Source: Larkinella arboricola
GTDB lineage: Bacteria; Bacteroidota; Bacteroidia; Cytophagales; Spirosomataceae
Assembly (NCBI RefSeq): GCF_003259745.1
Contig: NZ_QLMC01000002.1
Span: 419,097 to 483,096 of the forward strand
DNA length: 64,000 nucleotides
Direction of reading: 5' to 3'
The position numbers and the translations under genes were made by a program. Shown piece after piece: positions 9,178-16,733 of the stretch (position 1 is the first letter of the stretch; each line of letters starts with the position of its first letter). The notes beneath the pieces were generated by a model. It searched no databases. It had not been told where the DNA came from and saw nothing but the letters and a program-made list of their open reading frames with translations.

Positions 9178-9738
9178 ATGGTTCTTAAATGGGTGAAAAT
9201 ACTGCTGGTAGTCTGTCTGGCGACGCTAACGACCAGCCTCATGTTTCTTTATCTGGATAGTACCTCCGCAGCGTTTAGTATAGCCTTCAACTTTATCCTG
9301 ATGATGTGGTTCACCATCCTTGAATCCCTGCTTAAGCCATCGCTGAATTCTCCCTACTTTAACCCCCGTCCTTTTGAGAAGCAGGGAAAGCTGTATCGGA
9401 TACTGGGCGTAGAGTGGTACCGGGCTATTTTAATCAAAAGCGGCTGGGAAAAGATCAGACAACAGCAGACGCCTATTAAAAAAGATCTTCGTGGTATGGT
9501 AGCCTACGAGCGGGCAACGCGTGTGGCCGAAGTGGGACATATCGTGGTGGGAGGTCTTGTCTTAATCGTCACGGGCTACGTTTCGCTGACTCATTCAGCC
9601 GGGGCTGCCCTGTGGTTGATCCTGTCAAATATCTTTTTGAATCTTTATCCTGTTTTACTGCAACGCTACACGCGTCCAAGGCTGCGACGTATGATTGAAA
9701 AATTTAGACCAGAAGCGACTACCAGCCTTGATAAATAA
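9178..9738 (+). CDS. Integral membrane protein, CrtO-acyltransferase-like
   Basis: About 186 residues from ATG 9178, chosen over an upstream ATG because it begins directly with a membrane segment (VLKWVKILLVVCLATLTTSL). Further membrane segments are at about 27-50, 120-140 and 142-160. The central segment YFNPRPFEKQGKLYRILGVEWYRAILIKSGW resembles the core of the glycosyl-4,4'-diaponeurosporenoate acyltransferase (CrtO) family, whose members share an FxxxxWE/FExxGxLYxxLGV pattern. No carotenoid gene is nearby, so the assignment is by pattern only. The gene lies 72 bp downstream of the propeller glycosidase gene and may be cotranscribed with it. Confidence 0.55.
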   Translation: MVLKWVKILLVVCLATLTTSLMFLYLDSTSAAFSIAFNFILMMWFTILESLLKPSLNSPYFNPRPFEKQGKLYRILGVEWYRAILIKSGWEKIRQQQTPIKKDLRGMVAYERATRVAEVGHIVVGGLVLIVTGYVSLTHSAGAALWLILSNIFLNLYPVLLQRYTRPRLRRMIEKFRPEATTSLDK

Positions 9739-9802
9739 TTGACAGTAAACCTAATTGTGGTAAAGTCAGGCCCCACGAAGTCAGCCCGTTCAGGGCAGCT
9801 AA

Positions 9803-9877
9803 TTGTACTAAAAAGTACCTGCTACCAGACTTTACTAACGACTTGAACAAACAGCTTTCCGGCTTTTGTACTAAAAA
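9803..9877. repeat. Direct 12-mer repeat TTGTACTAAAAA
   Basis: TTGTACTAAAAA occurs at 9803-9814 and again at 9866-9877, 63 bp apart start to start. The first copy extends into a small inverted repeat GTACT-AAAA-AGTAC (9805-9818). Both lie in the 227 bp gap before the lipoprotein gene. They could be paired regulator sites; nothing else in the gap is recognisable. Confidence 0.35.
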
Positions 9878-9965
9878 TATAAAGTATGTTCATGCGTTAT
9901 GAAGCCATCGCTGTCACTAATTTTACACTTGTTTTACCTTGCTCTTGCCGTTAAACCTCAGAAAT

Positions 9966-10601
9966 ATGATTAAAATAGGCCGTGCGGATTTATTAGCTCT
10001 GGGCCTGGCCGTATCCATCTTTTATTCCTGTTCTAAGCCGCATAAGATTGAACCGGAAGTCGTCGAAACGCCTGCTGAGTACGAACTTAAAGACGTGCGC
10101 TATTTTATGGATGCTGGTGATCGATTGGATACCGTTACCGTGAAACGGGAAGGAATGAAGCTCCAGAATTCCACGACTATACTCTCCACCCATCAGTTTG
10201 ACGACAATTATGAAGAACTGGTAAAAACCTCACAGTTTGAAGTGGATAAGAGCACGGTTCCCGCCGACGTAAAGCTGGACCGGTTTGAAGTACAAGTTCC
10301 CGAAAGATGGTATGGGGAGGGCTCTTACGGATATTTTTCCGAAAAATTCCCCCTAAGTTCTGCTGAACAGCAAAAGCCGTATGGGGTGTATAAGAAGGAG
10401 AGGCTGGCTATTAATATTCCACCCAACTCTACCATCGTTGTTGACCGGCAAATTGATGCGTATCATCTGGTTTGTTCGTTCAGCGGCCTGATAGAAAATA
10501 AAACTACGGGCCAGCGGTATTCCCTGAAGGGTAAATGGAAAGGGATCGTGTCTTACAACAATTCTTCTGTCAGCCTGAACCAATACCTGTTATCGGAGTA
10601 A
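9966..10601 (+). CDS. Putative lipoprotein of unknown function
   Basis: 211 residues from ATG 9966. The N terminus MIKIGRADLLALGLAVSIFYSCSKP has a hydrophobic core followed by Cys22, matching the relaxed lipobox of Bacteroidota, so the protein is probably anchored in the outer membrane or periplasm. The rest is rich in beta-strand patterns (TVKREGMKLQNSTTILS, SQFEVDKSTVPADVKLDRFEVQVPE, LVCSFSGLIENKTTGQRYSLKGKWKG). I do not recognise the family. An alternative upstream start at 9939 would add nine residues before the signal peptide and is less likely. Confidence 0.7.
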   Translation: MIKIGRADLLALGLAVSIFYSCSKPHKIEPEVVETPAEYELKDVRYFMDAGDRLDTVTVKREGMKLQNSTTILSTHQFDDNYEELVKTSQFEVDKSTVPADVKLDRFEVQVPERWYGEGSYGYFSEKFPLSSAEQQKPYGVYKKERLAINIPPNSTIVVDRQIDAYHLVCSFSGLIENKTTGQRYSLKGKWKGIVSYNNSSVSLNQYLLSE

Positions 10602-10775
10602 CTTCCGGTAAAAAGGACCGTAAAAACGATCACATACGTACCCGGCTACCGCCCGACTACGCTGCTTCTGGTGGCAGATACCCGTCATTGATGCTGATTT
10701 TCGGGTTTGGAAAAGCGGGATTAAGCGAGAGTCATCCATACCTTAGCGGAATCAACCGCAGTAAAACCATCCTTC

Positions 10776-11783
10776 ATGAAAAAAACACTTCTGATTGCCG
10801 TCCTTCTGAGTTCTGCGCTGACGGCTTTTTCACAAAATCCAGCGGCTTCGTCCCGGAAATCGGGGAAGAAAACCCTGTCGGGGAATCCGGTATTTCCGGG
10901 CTGGTATGCCGATCCGGAAGCGGTAATTTTTGGCAAAAAATACTGGATTTATCCCACCTACTCGGCACCCTATAACCAGCAGGTGTTTATGGACGCGTTT
11001 TCGTCGCCCGACCTGGTAAACTGGACCAAGCACCCGCGCATCATCGACACGACGGCCATCAAGTGGGCCTGGCGGGCCATGTGGGCACCCGCCATCGTCG
11101 AGAAAGGCGGAAAGTATTATCTGTTTTTTGGCGCCAACGATATTCAGGACGATAAAAAAGACGTGGGCGGTATCGGCATCGGCGTTGCTGACAACCCCGC
11201 CGGACCGTTCAGGGATTACCTCGGTAAACCGCTGGTGGACAAGATTATCAACGGTGCGCAGCCCATTGATCAGTATGTTTTCAAGGATAAAGACGGCCAG
11301 TATTACCTGATTTACGGCGGCTGGCGGCATTGCAACATCGCCAAACTGAAAGACGATTTCACGGGTTTTGTTCCGTTCGAGGACGGTACGACTTTCAAGG
11401 AAATCACACCCCAGGGCTACGTGGAAGGGCCAATCATGTTCATGCGCAACGGCAAATATTACTTTATGTGGTCGGAAGGCGGCTGGACCGGCCCCAATTA
11501 TTCGGTGGCCTACGCCATTGCCGACTCGCCGTTTGGACCCTTTGAGCGCATCGATAAAATTCTGCAACAGGATCCAACCGTAGCCCGAGGTGCGGGCCAC
11601 CATTCGGTTATTCAGGTGCCGGGTAAAGATCAGTGGTACATTGTCTACCACCGCCGTCCGCTGACAGAAACCGATGGTAACCACCGCGAAACCTGCATCG
11701 ACCGGATGGAATTTGACGAAAAAGGATTCATCAAACCGGTGAAAATAACCGTAGAAGGGGTAAAGGCGCAGCCCTTGCGGTAA
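10776..11783 (+). CDS. Glycoside hydrolase family 43, secreted
   Basis: 335 residues with signal peptide (MKKTLLIAVLLSSALTAFSQ). The three GH43 catalytic acids are visible: base Asp46 in PGWYADPEA, the pKa-modulating Asp165 in GAQPIDQYVFKD, and the acid Glu217 in GYVEGPIMF. The blade motif RGAGHHSVIQVPGKDQWYIVYHRR is the typical last blade of arabinanase/xylosidase-like GH43 enzymes. It should cleave arabinose- or xylose-containing side chains or chains in the periplasm or outside. It is a single gene, convergent with the MFS gene with 13 bp between stop codons. A degenerate half of the operator found near 55.7 kb lies about 130 bp upstream (10631-10644), which may be chance. Confidence 0.92.
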   Translation: MKKTLLIAVLLSSALTAFSQNPAASSRKSGKKTLSGNPVFPGWYADPEAVIFGKKYWIYPTYSAPYNQQVFMDAFSSPDLVNWTKHPRIIDTTAIKWAWRAMWAPAIVEKGGKYYLFFGANDIQDDKKDVGGIGIGVADNPAGPFRDYLGKPLVDKIINGAQPIDQYVFKDKDGQYYLIYGGWRHCNIAKLKDDFTGFVPFEDGTTFKEITPQGYVEGPIMFMRNGKYYFMWSEGGWTGPNYSVAYAIADSPFGPFERIDKILQQDPTVARGAGHHSVIQVPGKDQWYIVYHRRPLTETDGNHRETCIDRMEFDEKGFIKPVKITVEGVKAQPLR

Positions 11784-11796
11784 CGGTTTTAGCCAA

Positions 11797-12996
11797 TCAA
11801 TCTGGCTCGTTGGGCAACCGGCTGACGAGCCAGACCATCATCACGCCCAGCAGCGACATCAGGCCAAACGACCAGCGCAGGTTGAACGATTCGGCAATGA
11901 AGCCCACTACCGGCGGCACAATCAGAAAACCGAAATAGGCAATCGTGGACACGGCGGCAATGACCGAACCCGTGCCCGCCAGTTTGGACTGACTGGCCAG
12001 ACTCATCACCAGCGGAACGACGCAAGAGGACCCCAGACCGACCAGAATAAAGCCTAAACCGGCTCCGATAACCGTGGGCAGCAGCACCGCCAGCAGCAGG
12101 CCAGCGGTCATAAAGAGGCCGCTGAACGTCAGGACGGTTTTCTTGCTGAACCGATTAACGAGCCAGTCGCCGGAAAACCGTCCGAGGGTCATGGCAATCA
12201 TGAAAACGACAAAGCCGGATGCAATGAGCGCCCTGGGGGCGTGGACCACTTTCTGGAAGTAAATTCCGCTCCAGTCGTACAGAATGCCCTCAAAAGCCAT
12301 TGAGGTAAACGACATCATCCCGAATTTCAGCAGCGACCGGTCGGGCAGGACAAAACCGCTGCGGGCCGTTGACTGCGTGGCCGGTTCGGCAATGGAATTG
12401 GGAAACAGAACAAGGGCCAGTGCCGTCAGGGAAACACTGACGATGACAAAATGCCAGGCTGGTAAAATGTTGGCCGAAATCATCAGTGAACCCAGAGCCG
12501 CCCCGGCAAAGCCCGCAATGCTCCAGATACCGTGAAAAGAGGTCAGAATCGACCGCTCGTAGAGCGCCTGAACGCCAATGGATTGTGCGTTGACGGAAAT
12601 GCTCAGTTGGTTGCGGGCAGCCCCGAAGCAGAACAGCACCACCGCCAGTTGCCAGGTCTGATTGACCTGCCCCAGCACCACCAGAATCACATTCAGCAGA
12701 ACGGCCCCGACCAGCATCATCGTGCGGCTGCTGAACCGGCCAATGAGCGCACCCGTCAGCGGAAGGGTCAGGATGAGGCCCATCGGCAGCGCAAACAAAA
12801 CGGCCCCTAACTCGGCTTCGTTCAGCCGCAACTGGTGTTGCAGCGACGGAATGCGGGAAGCCCAGGTAGCAAAGCCAAAGCCGGAAATAAAGAAAAAACC
12901 GGCCACCGACCACCGGATTTTTCCGGGTGACCTGGTGGGAGAGGTGAGTCGAACGTCCAAGTTTTTCGGAGAAGAAAGAAATGAGACAAGAGACAA
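11797..12996 (-). CDS. MFS transporter (YbjJ-like)
   Basis: About 399 residues with twelve hydrophobic segments and the MFS loop pattern between segments 2 and 3 (GALIGRFSSRTMML) and again between 8 and 9 (GDWLVNRFSKKTVL). The overall arrangement resembles the YbjJ/FucP-like branch; the substrate is unknown. The frame contains no ATG upstream of the first membrane segment. Possible starts are TTG at 12996 or TTG at 12960, the latter giving MDVRLTSPTRS before the first helix. The frame is the same as that of the upstream DsbA-like gene, separated by one TAA and 24 open codons, and a stem-loop covers the 12996 start. Confidence 0.85.
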   Translation of the reverse strand: MSLVSFLSSPKNLDVRLTSPTRSPGKIRWSVAGFFFISGFGFATWASRIPSLQHQLRLNEAELGAVLFALPMGLILTLPLTGALIGRFSSRTMMLVGAVLLNVILVVLGQVNQTWQLAVVLFCFGAARNQLSISVNAQSIGVQALYERSILTSFHGIWSIAGFAGAALGSLMISANILPAWHFVIVSVSLTALALVLFPNSIAEPATQSTARSGFVLPDRSLLKFGMMSFTSMAFEGILYDWSGIYFQKVVHAPRALIASGFVVFMIAMTLGRFSGDWLVNRFSKKTVLTFSGLFMTAGLLLAVLLPTVIGAGLGFILVGLGSSCVVPLVMSLASQSKLAGTGSVIAAVSTIAYFGFLIVPPVVGFIAESFNLRWSFGLMSLLGVMMVWLVSRLPNEPD

Positions 12997-13032
12997 ACGA
13001 TTACAGGTGTATTTGTCTCCTCTCTCTTGTCT
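12983..13032 (-). promoter_or_regulatory. Stem-loop between dsbA-like and MFS genes
   Basis: On the plus strand, GAGACAAGAGACAAA (12983-12997) can pair with TTTGTCTC (13012-13019) and then TCTTGTCT (13025-13032), with a 5 nt bulge. The structure contains the candidate TTG start at 12996. There is no T-run, so it is more likely a translational or processing element than a terminator. Confidence 0.4.
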
Positions 13033-13068
13033 TACCTCTTTCTTCTTTAGTTGAGCTAAATTACAAAA

Positions 13069-13776
13069 TTACGCACATTCGCCGTCCGGTGTACAGGCTG
13101 GACCGTCAAGGGTAACGGCTTCGGCGGGGTTGCTGGCGGCTTCCCATTCGCCGAAGGATTTGTTCAGCGCACCCAGGAAGGTTTCGGGGGCCTGGGCTCC
13201 GGAAACGGCATATTTGTGGTTGAAGACAAAAAATGGCACGCCGGTAACGCCAATCTGGCGGGATTCGCTGATGTCGCGTTTTACCTCGCCCGTATACTGG
13301 TCGCTGGTGAGCACCTGTTTTACCTCGTCGGCATCCAGGCCGATGTCGGTACCCAGTTTCAGCAGGGTTGCGTGGTCGGCGGTATTGAGCCCTTCGGTGA
13401 AGTACGCTTTGAAAAGCCGTTCTTCCATTGCGTCACCTTTGCCGTATTTTTTGGCCAGTTGCACGAGCCGGTGTGCATCGAACGAATTGGCCACCACGGC
13501 TTTGTCGAAATCGTAATGCAGGCCCACTTCAGCGGCCATTTGGGTAACGTAATCGTTCATTTGCCGGGCGTAGCCGACGGTCCAGCCTTTGGTTTCAGCC
13601 AGGTATTCGGAAATATTCCTGTCCGGCTGCGTTTCCATCGCCGGGTTGAGCTGGAAGCTTTTCCAGACCACTTCAACGGCTTCTTTATGGGCAAACTGCT
13701 CCAGAGCGGCTTCAAACTTACGTTTGCCGATGTAGCAAAACGGACACATTACGTCCGACCAGATTTCTACTTTCAT
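13069..13776 (-). CDS. DsbA family oxidoreductase (FrnE-like)
   Basis: 235 residues beginning MKVEIWSDVMCPFCYIGKRKFE, with the thioredoxin-fold active site Cys11-Pro-Phe-Cys14. The insert of helices (HRLVQLAKKYGKGDAMEERLFKAYF) and the cis-proline region GVTGVPFFVFN are those of FrnE-like DsbA proteins. There is no signal peptide, so it works in the cytoplasm, probably in thiol redox or oxidative-stress repair. A Cys pair near the C terminus (ACTPDGEC) could be a second redox pair. It is divergent from the LytS-like kinase gene and is followed by the MFS gene in the same frame. Confidence 0.92.
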   Translation of the reverse strand: MKVEIWSDVMCPFCYIGKRKFEAALEQFAHKEAVEVVWKSFQLNPAMETQPDRNISEYLAETKGWTVGYARQMNDYVTQMAAEVGLHYDFDKAVVANSFDAHRLVQLAKKYGKGDAMEERLFKAYFTEGLNTADHATLLKLGTDIGLDADEVKQVLTSDQYTGEVKRDISESRQIGVTGVPFFVFNHKYAVSGAQAPETFLGALNKSFGEWEAASNPAEAVTLDGPACTPDGECA

Positions 13777-14093
13777 ATTCGTATGGTCTATTCAGAAAAC
13801 GTGGGATTCCATTCATTGAAAACGGGCCATAACGCTCGTTTTCCGCTTTCGTGTTGATACATTCTGATAAGGATTTGAATCCCGAATTGGTTCAGGTGGG
13901 CGGGGGCTTTCCGGTTGTCAGACAAAAAAAACGGGACGTTGGAAACCGTCGGTACGGGTGATGCGGGGTTCGACCCGATCCGCTTCAATTGCCCTCTGGC
14001 TACCCGGTGATCAAGTCGTACGTCTTTTATTCCTTTTTTGTACATTTACAGCGTATTATTGATTTTTAGCGAGTAGCCGACTTTCCCATCCAA
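13777..14093. promoter_or_regulatory. Divergent intergenic region with hairpin
   Basis: 317 bp between the divergent dsbA-like and lytS-like genes. A hairpin GAAAACGGGC/GCTCGTTTTC with loop CATAAC (13818-13843) lies about 40 bp upstream of the dsbA-like start. A near -7 element TACATTTA precedes the kinase gene. GGGTTCGACCC near 13967 is a chance T-arm look-alike. No gene is seen. Confidence 0.4.
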
Positions 14094-15449
14094 ATGACGT
14101 ACGAAGCCCTGTCGCCGTTCTTCTGGGGTATGGTGATGGCCATGTTTCTGGCCAATTCCATCCAGTGGTTTATGTACCGTGAGCGGATTTATGGGTTATA
14201 CACGATCTACACGCTGATCTGGGCCTTCTATTTTGTGATCAATCACCTGGAGTTACCGACGAATCTGGGTAATTTTTATAAGCTTTCCTCATACATCGGT
14301 TACATCCTGTATCTGGAGCTGGCTAAAATCTTCCTGAACCTGCGCGACCGGCCCCGGTTTCTGCGCTGGGTGGTCGTGGTGCAGTGGATGCTGGTCTTTT
14401 ATTGTGCCGTCAAAACGTACATTTATCTCTTTACGGATCTCTGGCAGTCGACGCTGCATACCCTGCTGCTGCAACCCATCCGGTTTGCCATGCTGGCCGT
14501 GGGGGGCTACATTGTCTTCTCGTTTTTCCGATCCAAAGATGTGGTGGCCCGTTTTTTTGTGGCCGGAACGGCTTCGCTGCTCATCAACCACGCCATTACG
14601 GCGGCTCTGCTGATTCATTCGCTGGACCTGAGCCTGTCGTTGCCTTTCTGGCGGCACCCTGATTTGTTTCTTCAGATTGGCGTGGTGCTGGACCTGATTT
14701 TCTTTTCGCTGGGCATTTCGTACCGGCACCGGCGGGAAGCCGTTCGGAAAGCCGTGGTGGAAAAAGACCTGGAGCGCGAACGCGATCAGCGCCACCGCGA
14801 GAATCTGGAGGCCGACCTGGCAATTCAGCGGATGCAGCACGAAAAAACCGAGGTGCAGATGCGGGCCTTGCAGAGTCAGGTCAACCCGCACTTTCTGTTC
14901 AATGGACTCAATACGCTTTCTTCGCTGATCGACGAGAGCCCCGATCAGGCCAGCAAATTCGTCGATGAGCTTTCCAACGTGTACCGGTATCTGCTGCGGA
15001 GTAACGAAAACGAACTGGTGACGCTCAGTGACGAACTGCGGTTTATCCGGTCGTATTTTCACCTGCTGCAAACCCGTTTCGGCAAAAGCATCGACTTGCA
15101 GGTTTCGGTAGCCGATCATTACCAGAAAGCCCTGCTCCCCCCGTTAACGCTTCAACTGCTGGTGGAAAATGCCGTCAAACACAATGTGGTGATGCCCGAA
15201 CAGCCGCTTACGATCCGGATTCGGACCAACACCCAGGATTTATTGATTGTTGAAAACAACCTGCAACGCAAAAACCTGCGGATTGAATCCAATGGGGTTG
15301 GGCTGTCGAACATTGACACAAAATACCGGCTGCTGAACCAGCCCGCGCCCCTGGTTGGCGAAGCCGATGGCTGGTTTCAGGTGATTCTGACATTGTTGAA
15401 AATGCCGGAAACCCAGGCAGCCCGGCCGGTCGGACAGGGATATGAATGA
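14094..15449 (+). CDS. LytS-type sensor histidine kinase
   Basis: 451 residues. About six membrane helices fill residues 8-210, followed by a charged coiled coil (215-258, RHRREAVRKAVVEKDLERERDQ) and the His_kinase domain with phosphoacceptor His266 in QSQVNPHFLFNGLNTL, then an HATPase domain with LVENAVKHNV. This is the LytS/YehU family, whose partner is normally a LytTR response regulator. None is next to it. Instead the gene overlaps the following Crp-family regulator gene by 8 bp (ATGAATGA), which suggests coupling of the two products. The signal is unknown. Confidence 0.92.
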   Translation: MTYEALSPFFWGMVMAMFLANSIQWFMYRERIYGLYTIYTLIWAFYFVINHLELPTNLGNFYKLSSYIGYILYLELAKIFLNLRDRPRFLRWVVVVQWMLVFYCAVKTYIYLFTDLWQSTLHTLLLQPIRFAMLAVGGYIVFSFFRSKDVVARFFVAGTASLLINHAITAALLIHSLDLSLSLPFWRHPDLFLQIGVVLDLIFFSLGISYRHRREAVRKAVVEKDLERERDQRHRENLEADLAIQRMQHEKTEVQMRALQSQVNPHFLFNGLNTLSSLIDESPDQASKFVDELSNVYRYLLRSNENELVTLSDELRFIRSYFHLLQTRFGKSIDLQVSVADHYQKALLPPLTLQLLVENAVKHNVVMPEQPLTIRIRTNTQDLLIVENNLQRKNLRIESNGVGLSNIDTKYRLLNQPAPLVGEADGWFQVILTLLKMPETQAARPVGQGYE

Positions 15450-16035
15450 GCAATCGACGGCTTTGGAACAGCTAAAAAAGGTGGTTTTTCAGGTTACGAA
15501 GCTGTCCGATGAGGAGTGGAAGGCTTTTGCGGCCTGCTGGCATTGGGTCGAGTACAAACGCAAAACAATCTTAACGTCGGCGGGTGAGGTGGAACGGTAT
15601 CTGTATTTTGTGGTCGACGGTGTTCAGCGGGCCTATTATCTGGGCGACAGGAAACGGGATGCCACGCTGATTTTCTCTTATACCGGTTCCATGTCGGGCA
15701 TCATCGACTCGTTTCAATTGCAGCAACCTTCGCGTTATTACCTCGAAACGCTGACTGCCAGTCAGTTGCTCCGGCTTTCCTTCACCGACTTTGACCGGCT
15801 GCTGGCGACCTACCCGGCTCTGGAACGCTGGGGGCGCATCGGTACGGCGGCCGCGATGTCGGGTCTGATGGAACGGTACATCGAACTGATGACGTTCAGC
15901 GCCGAAGAGAAATTCCGGATTTTGCTGACACGCAGTCCGCACGTCCTGCAACTGATTCCGCACAAATACCTGGCGTCGTATCTGGGTCTGGACCCGACGA
16001 CTTTCAGTAAACTGCTGGCGTCCGTCAGATTATAA
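15442..16035 (+). CDS. Crp/Fnr family transcriptional regulator
   Basis: 197 residues. A cyclic-nucleotide-binding-like beta-roll spans about 20-115 (KRKTILTSAGEVERYLYFVVDGVQRAYY), a dimer helix about 120-145, and a helix-turn-helix at the C terminus (IPHKYLASYLGLDPTTFSKLLAS). The effector pocket lacks the conserved Arg of true cAMP binders, as is usual for this Bacteroidota subgroup, so it may sense something else or nothing. It overlaps the LytS-like kinase gene by 8 bp. A palindrome downstream (16046-16067) before the DinB-like gene could be its own target site. Confidence 0.9.
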   Translation: MNEQSTALEQLKKVVFQVTKLSDEEWKAFAACWHWVEYKRKTILTSAGEVERYLYFVVDGVQRAYYLGDRKRDATLIFSYTGSMSGIIDSFQLQQPSRYYLETLTASQLLRLSFTDFDRLLATYPALERWGRIGTAAAMSGLMERYIELMTFSAEEKFRILLTRSPHVLQLIPHKYLASYLGLDPTTFSKLLASVRL

Positions 16036-16045
16036 CGGCGTTGAA

Positions 16046-16067
16046 AATCTTGGCCCAGACCAAGATT
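16046..16067. promoter_or_regulatory. Palindrome AATCTTGG-N6-CCAAGATT, candidate Crp-family operator
   Basis: A perfect 8+8 inverted repeat with a 6 bp spacer lies between the Crp-family gene and the DinB-like gene, 46-67 bp upstream of the latter start. Size and spacing fit a Crp/Fnr dimer site. It could also act as a weak hairpin, but no T-run follows. Confidence 0.5.
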
Positions 16068-16112
16068 ATTCGCTAAAAACCCTGTTACGTTTGCCGTCAA
16101 ACCGCTACTGCC

Positions 16113-16712
16113 ATGCCGACTTTTACCGCCAATGTCTTGCTAGATCAGTTGACCGCCGAAACCCATGCGTTGATCCAGCTTGTTGAAAACGAGTTTAGTT
16201 CACTCCCGAACGACACCCTGAACTGGCAGCCAGCCCCGGAGCGCTGGAGCATCCTGCAATGCCTGGAACACCTGAACAGTTACGGGCATTATTACCTCCC
16301 GCAGCTCGAAAAGGCAGTTTATCGGGGCGAACAGGAGCAGATAGCGGCTTCCACGAGCTTCCGCAGTGGCTTGTTGGGCAACTACTTTGCCACTTCCATG
16401 CGGCCCAAAGCCGACGGTTCGATTGGCCTGAAAGCCAAAGCCGTGAAAGCCCATACGCCCGCTGCCAGACTGGATGCAAGGGCGGTGTTGACTACCTTTC
16501 TCGATCAGCAGCGCGACCTTCTGAATCTGCTGGAACGCGCCCGGCGGGTGAATATTGAGCGGTTTCGGGTGCCCATTTCCATTGCCCGGTTCATCCGACT
16601 ATCGGTGGGCGACACGTTTCGATTTTTGATTGCCCATGAGCAACGACACGTTTTGCAGGCGCAGCGGGTGGCCGCCGAGGCAAAACTTTGTGCGCATTCT
16701 TCGATTAAATAG
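16113..16712 (+). CDS. DinB-like metalloenzyme family protein (DinB_2)
   Basis: 199 residues forming the four-helix bundle of the DinB/YfiT superfamily. Putative metal ligands are His53 (CLEHLNSYGHYYLP) and the HxxxH pair in LIAHEQRHVLQAQRV near the C terminus. Members often act as thiol-dependent (bacillithiol or mycothiol) transferases, but most in Bacteroidota are uncharacterised. The gene sits 77 bp downstream of the Crp-family gene, with a palindrome between, and is probably regulated by it. Confidence 0.85.
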   Translation: MPTFTANVLLDQLTAETHALIQLVENEFSSLPNDTLNWQPAPERWSILQCLEHLNSYGHYYLPQLEKAVYRGEQEQIAASTSFRSGLLGNYFATSMRPKADGSIGLKAKAVKAHTPAARLDARAVLTTFLDQQRDLLNLLERARRVNIERFRVPISIARFIRLSVGDTFRFLIAHEQRHVLQAQRVAAEAKLCAHSSIK

Positions 16713-16733
16713 TAATAATTTTTATGTTTGGTG

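Noticed and set aside
13960..13990. Possible tRNA T-arm at GGGGTTCGACCC
   Set aside because: No matching acceptor stem or anticodon arm on either strand.
16723..16730. TATGTTTG as a promoter -7 element before the GntP gene
   Set aside because: It ends three bases before the ATG, too close for a start site unless the message is leaderless or the true start is further in.
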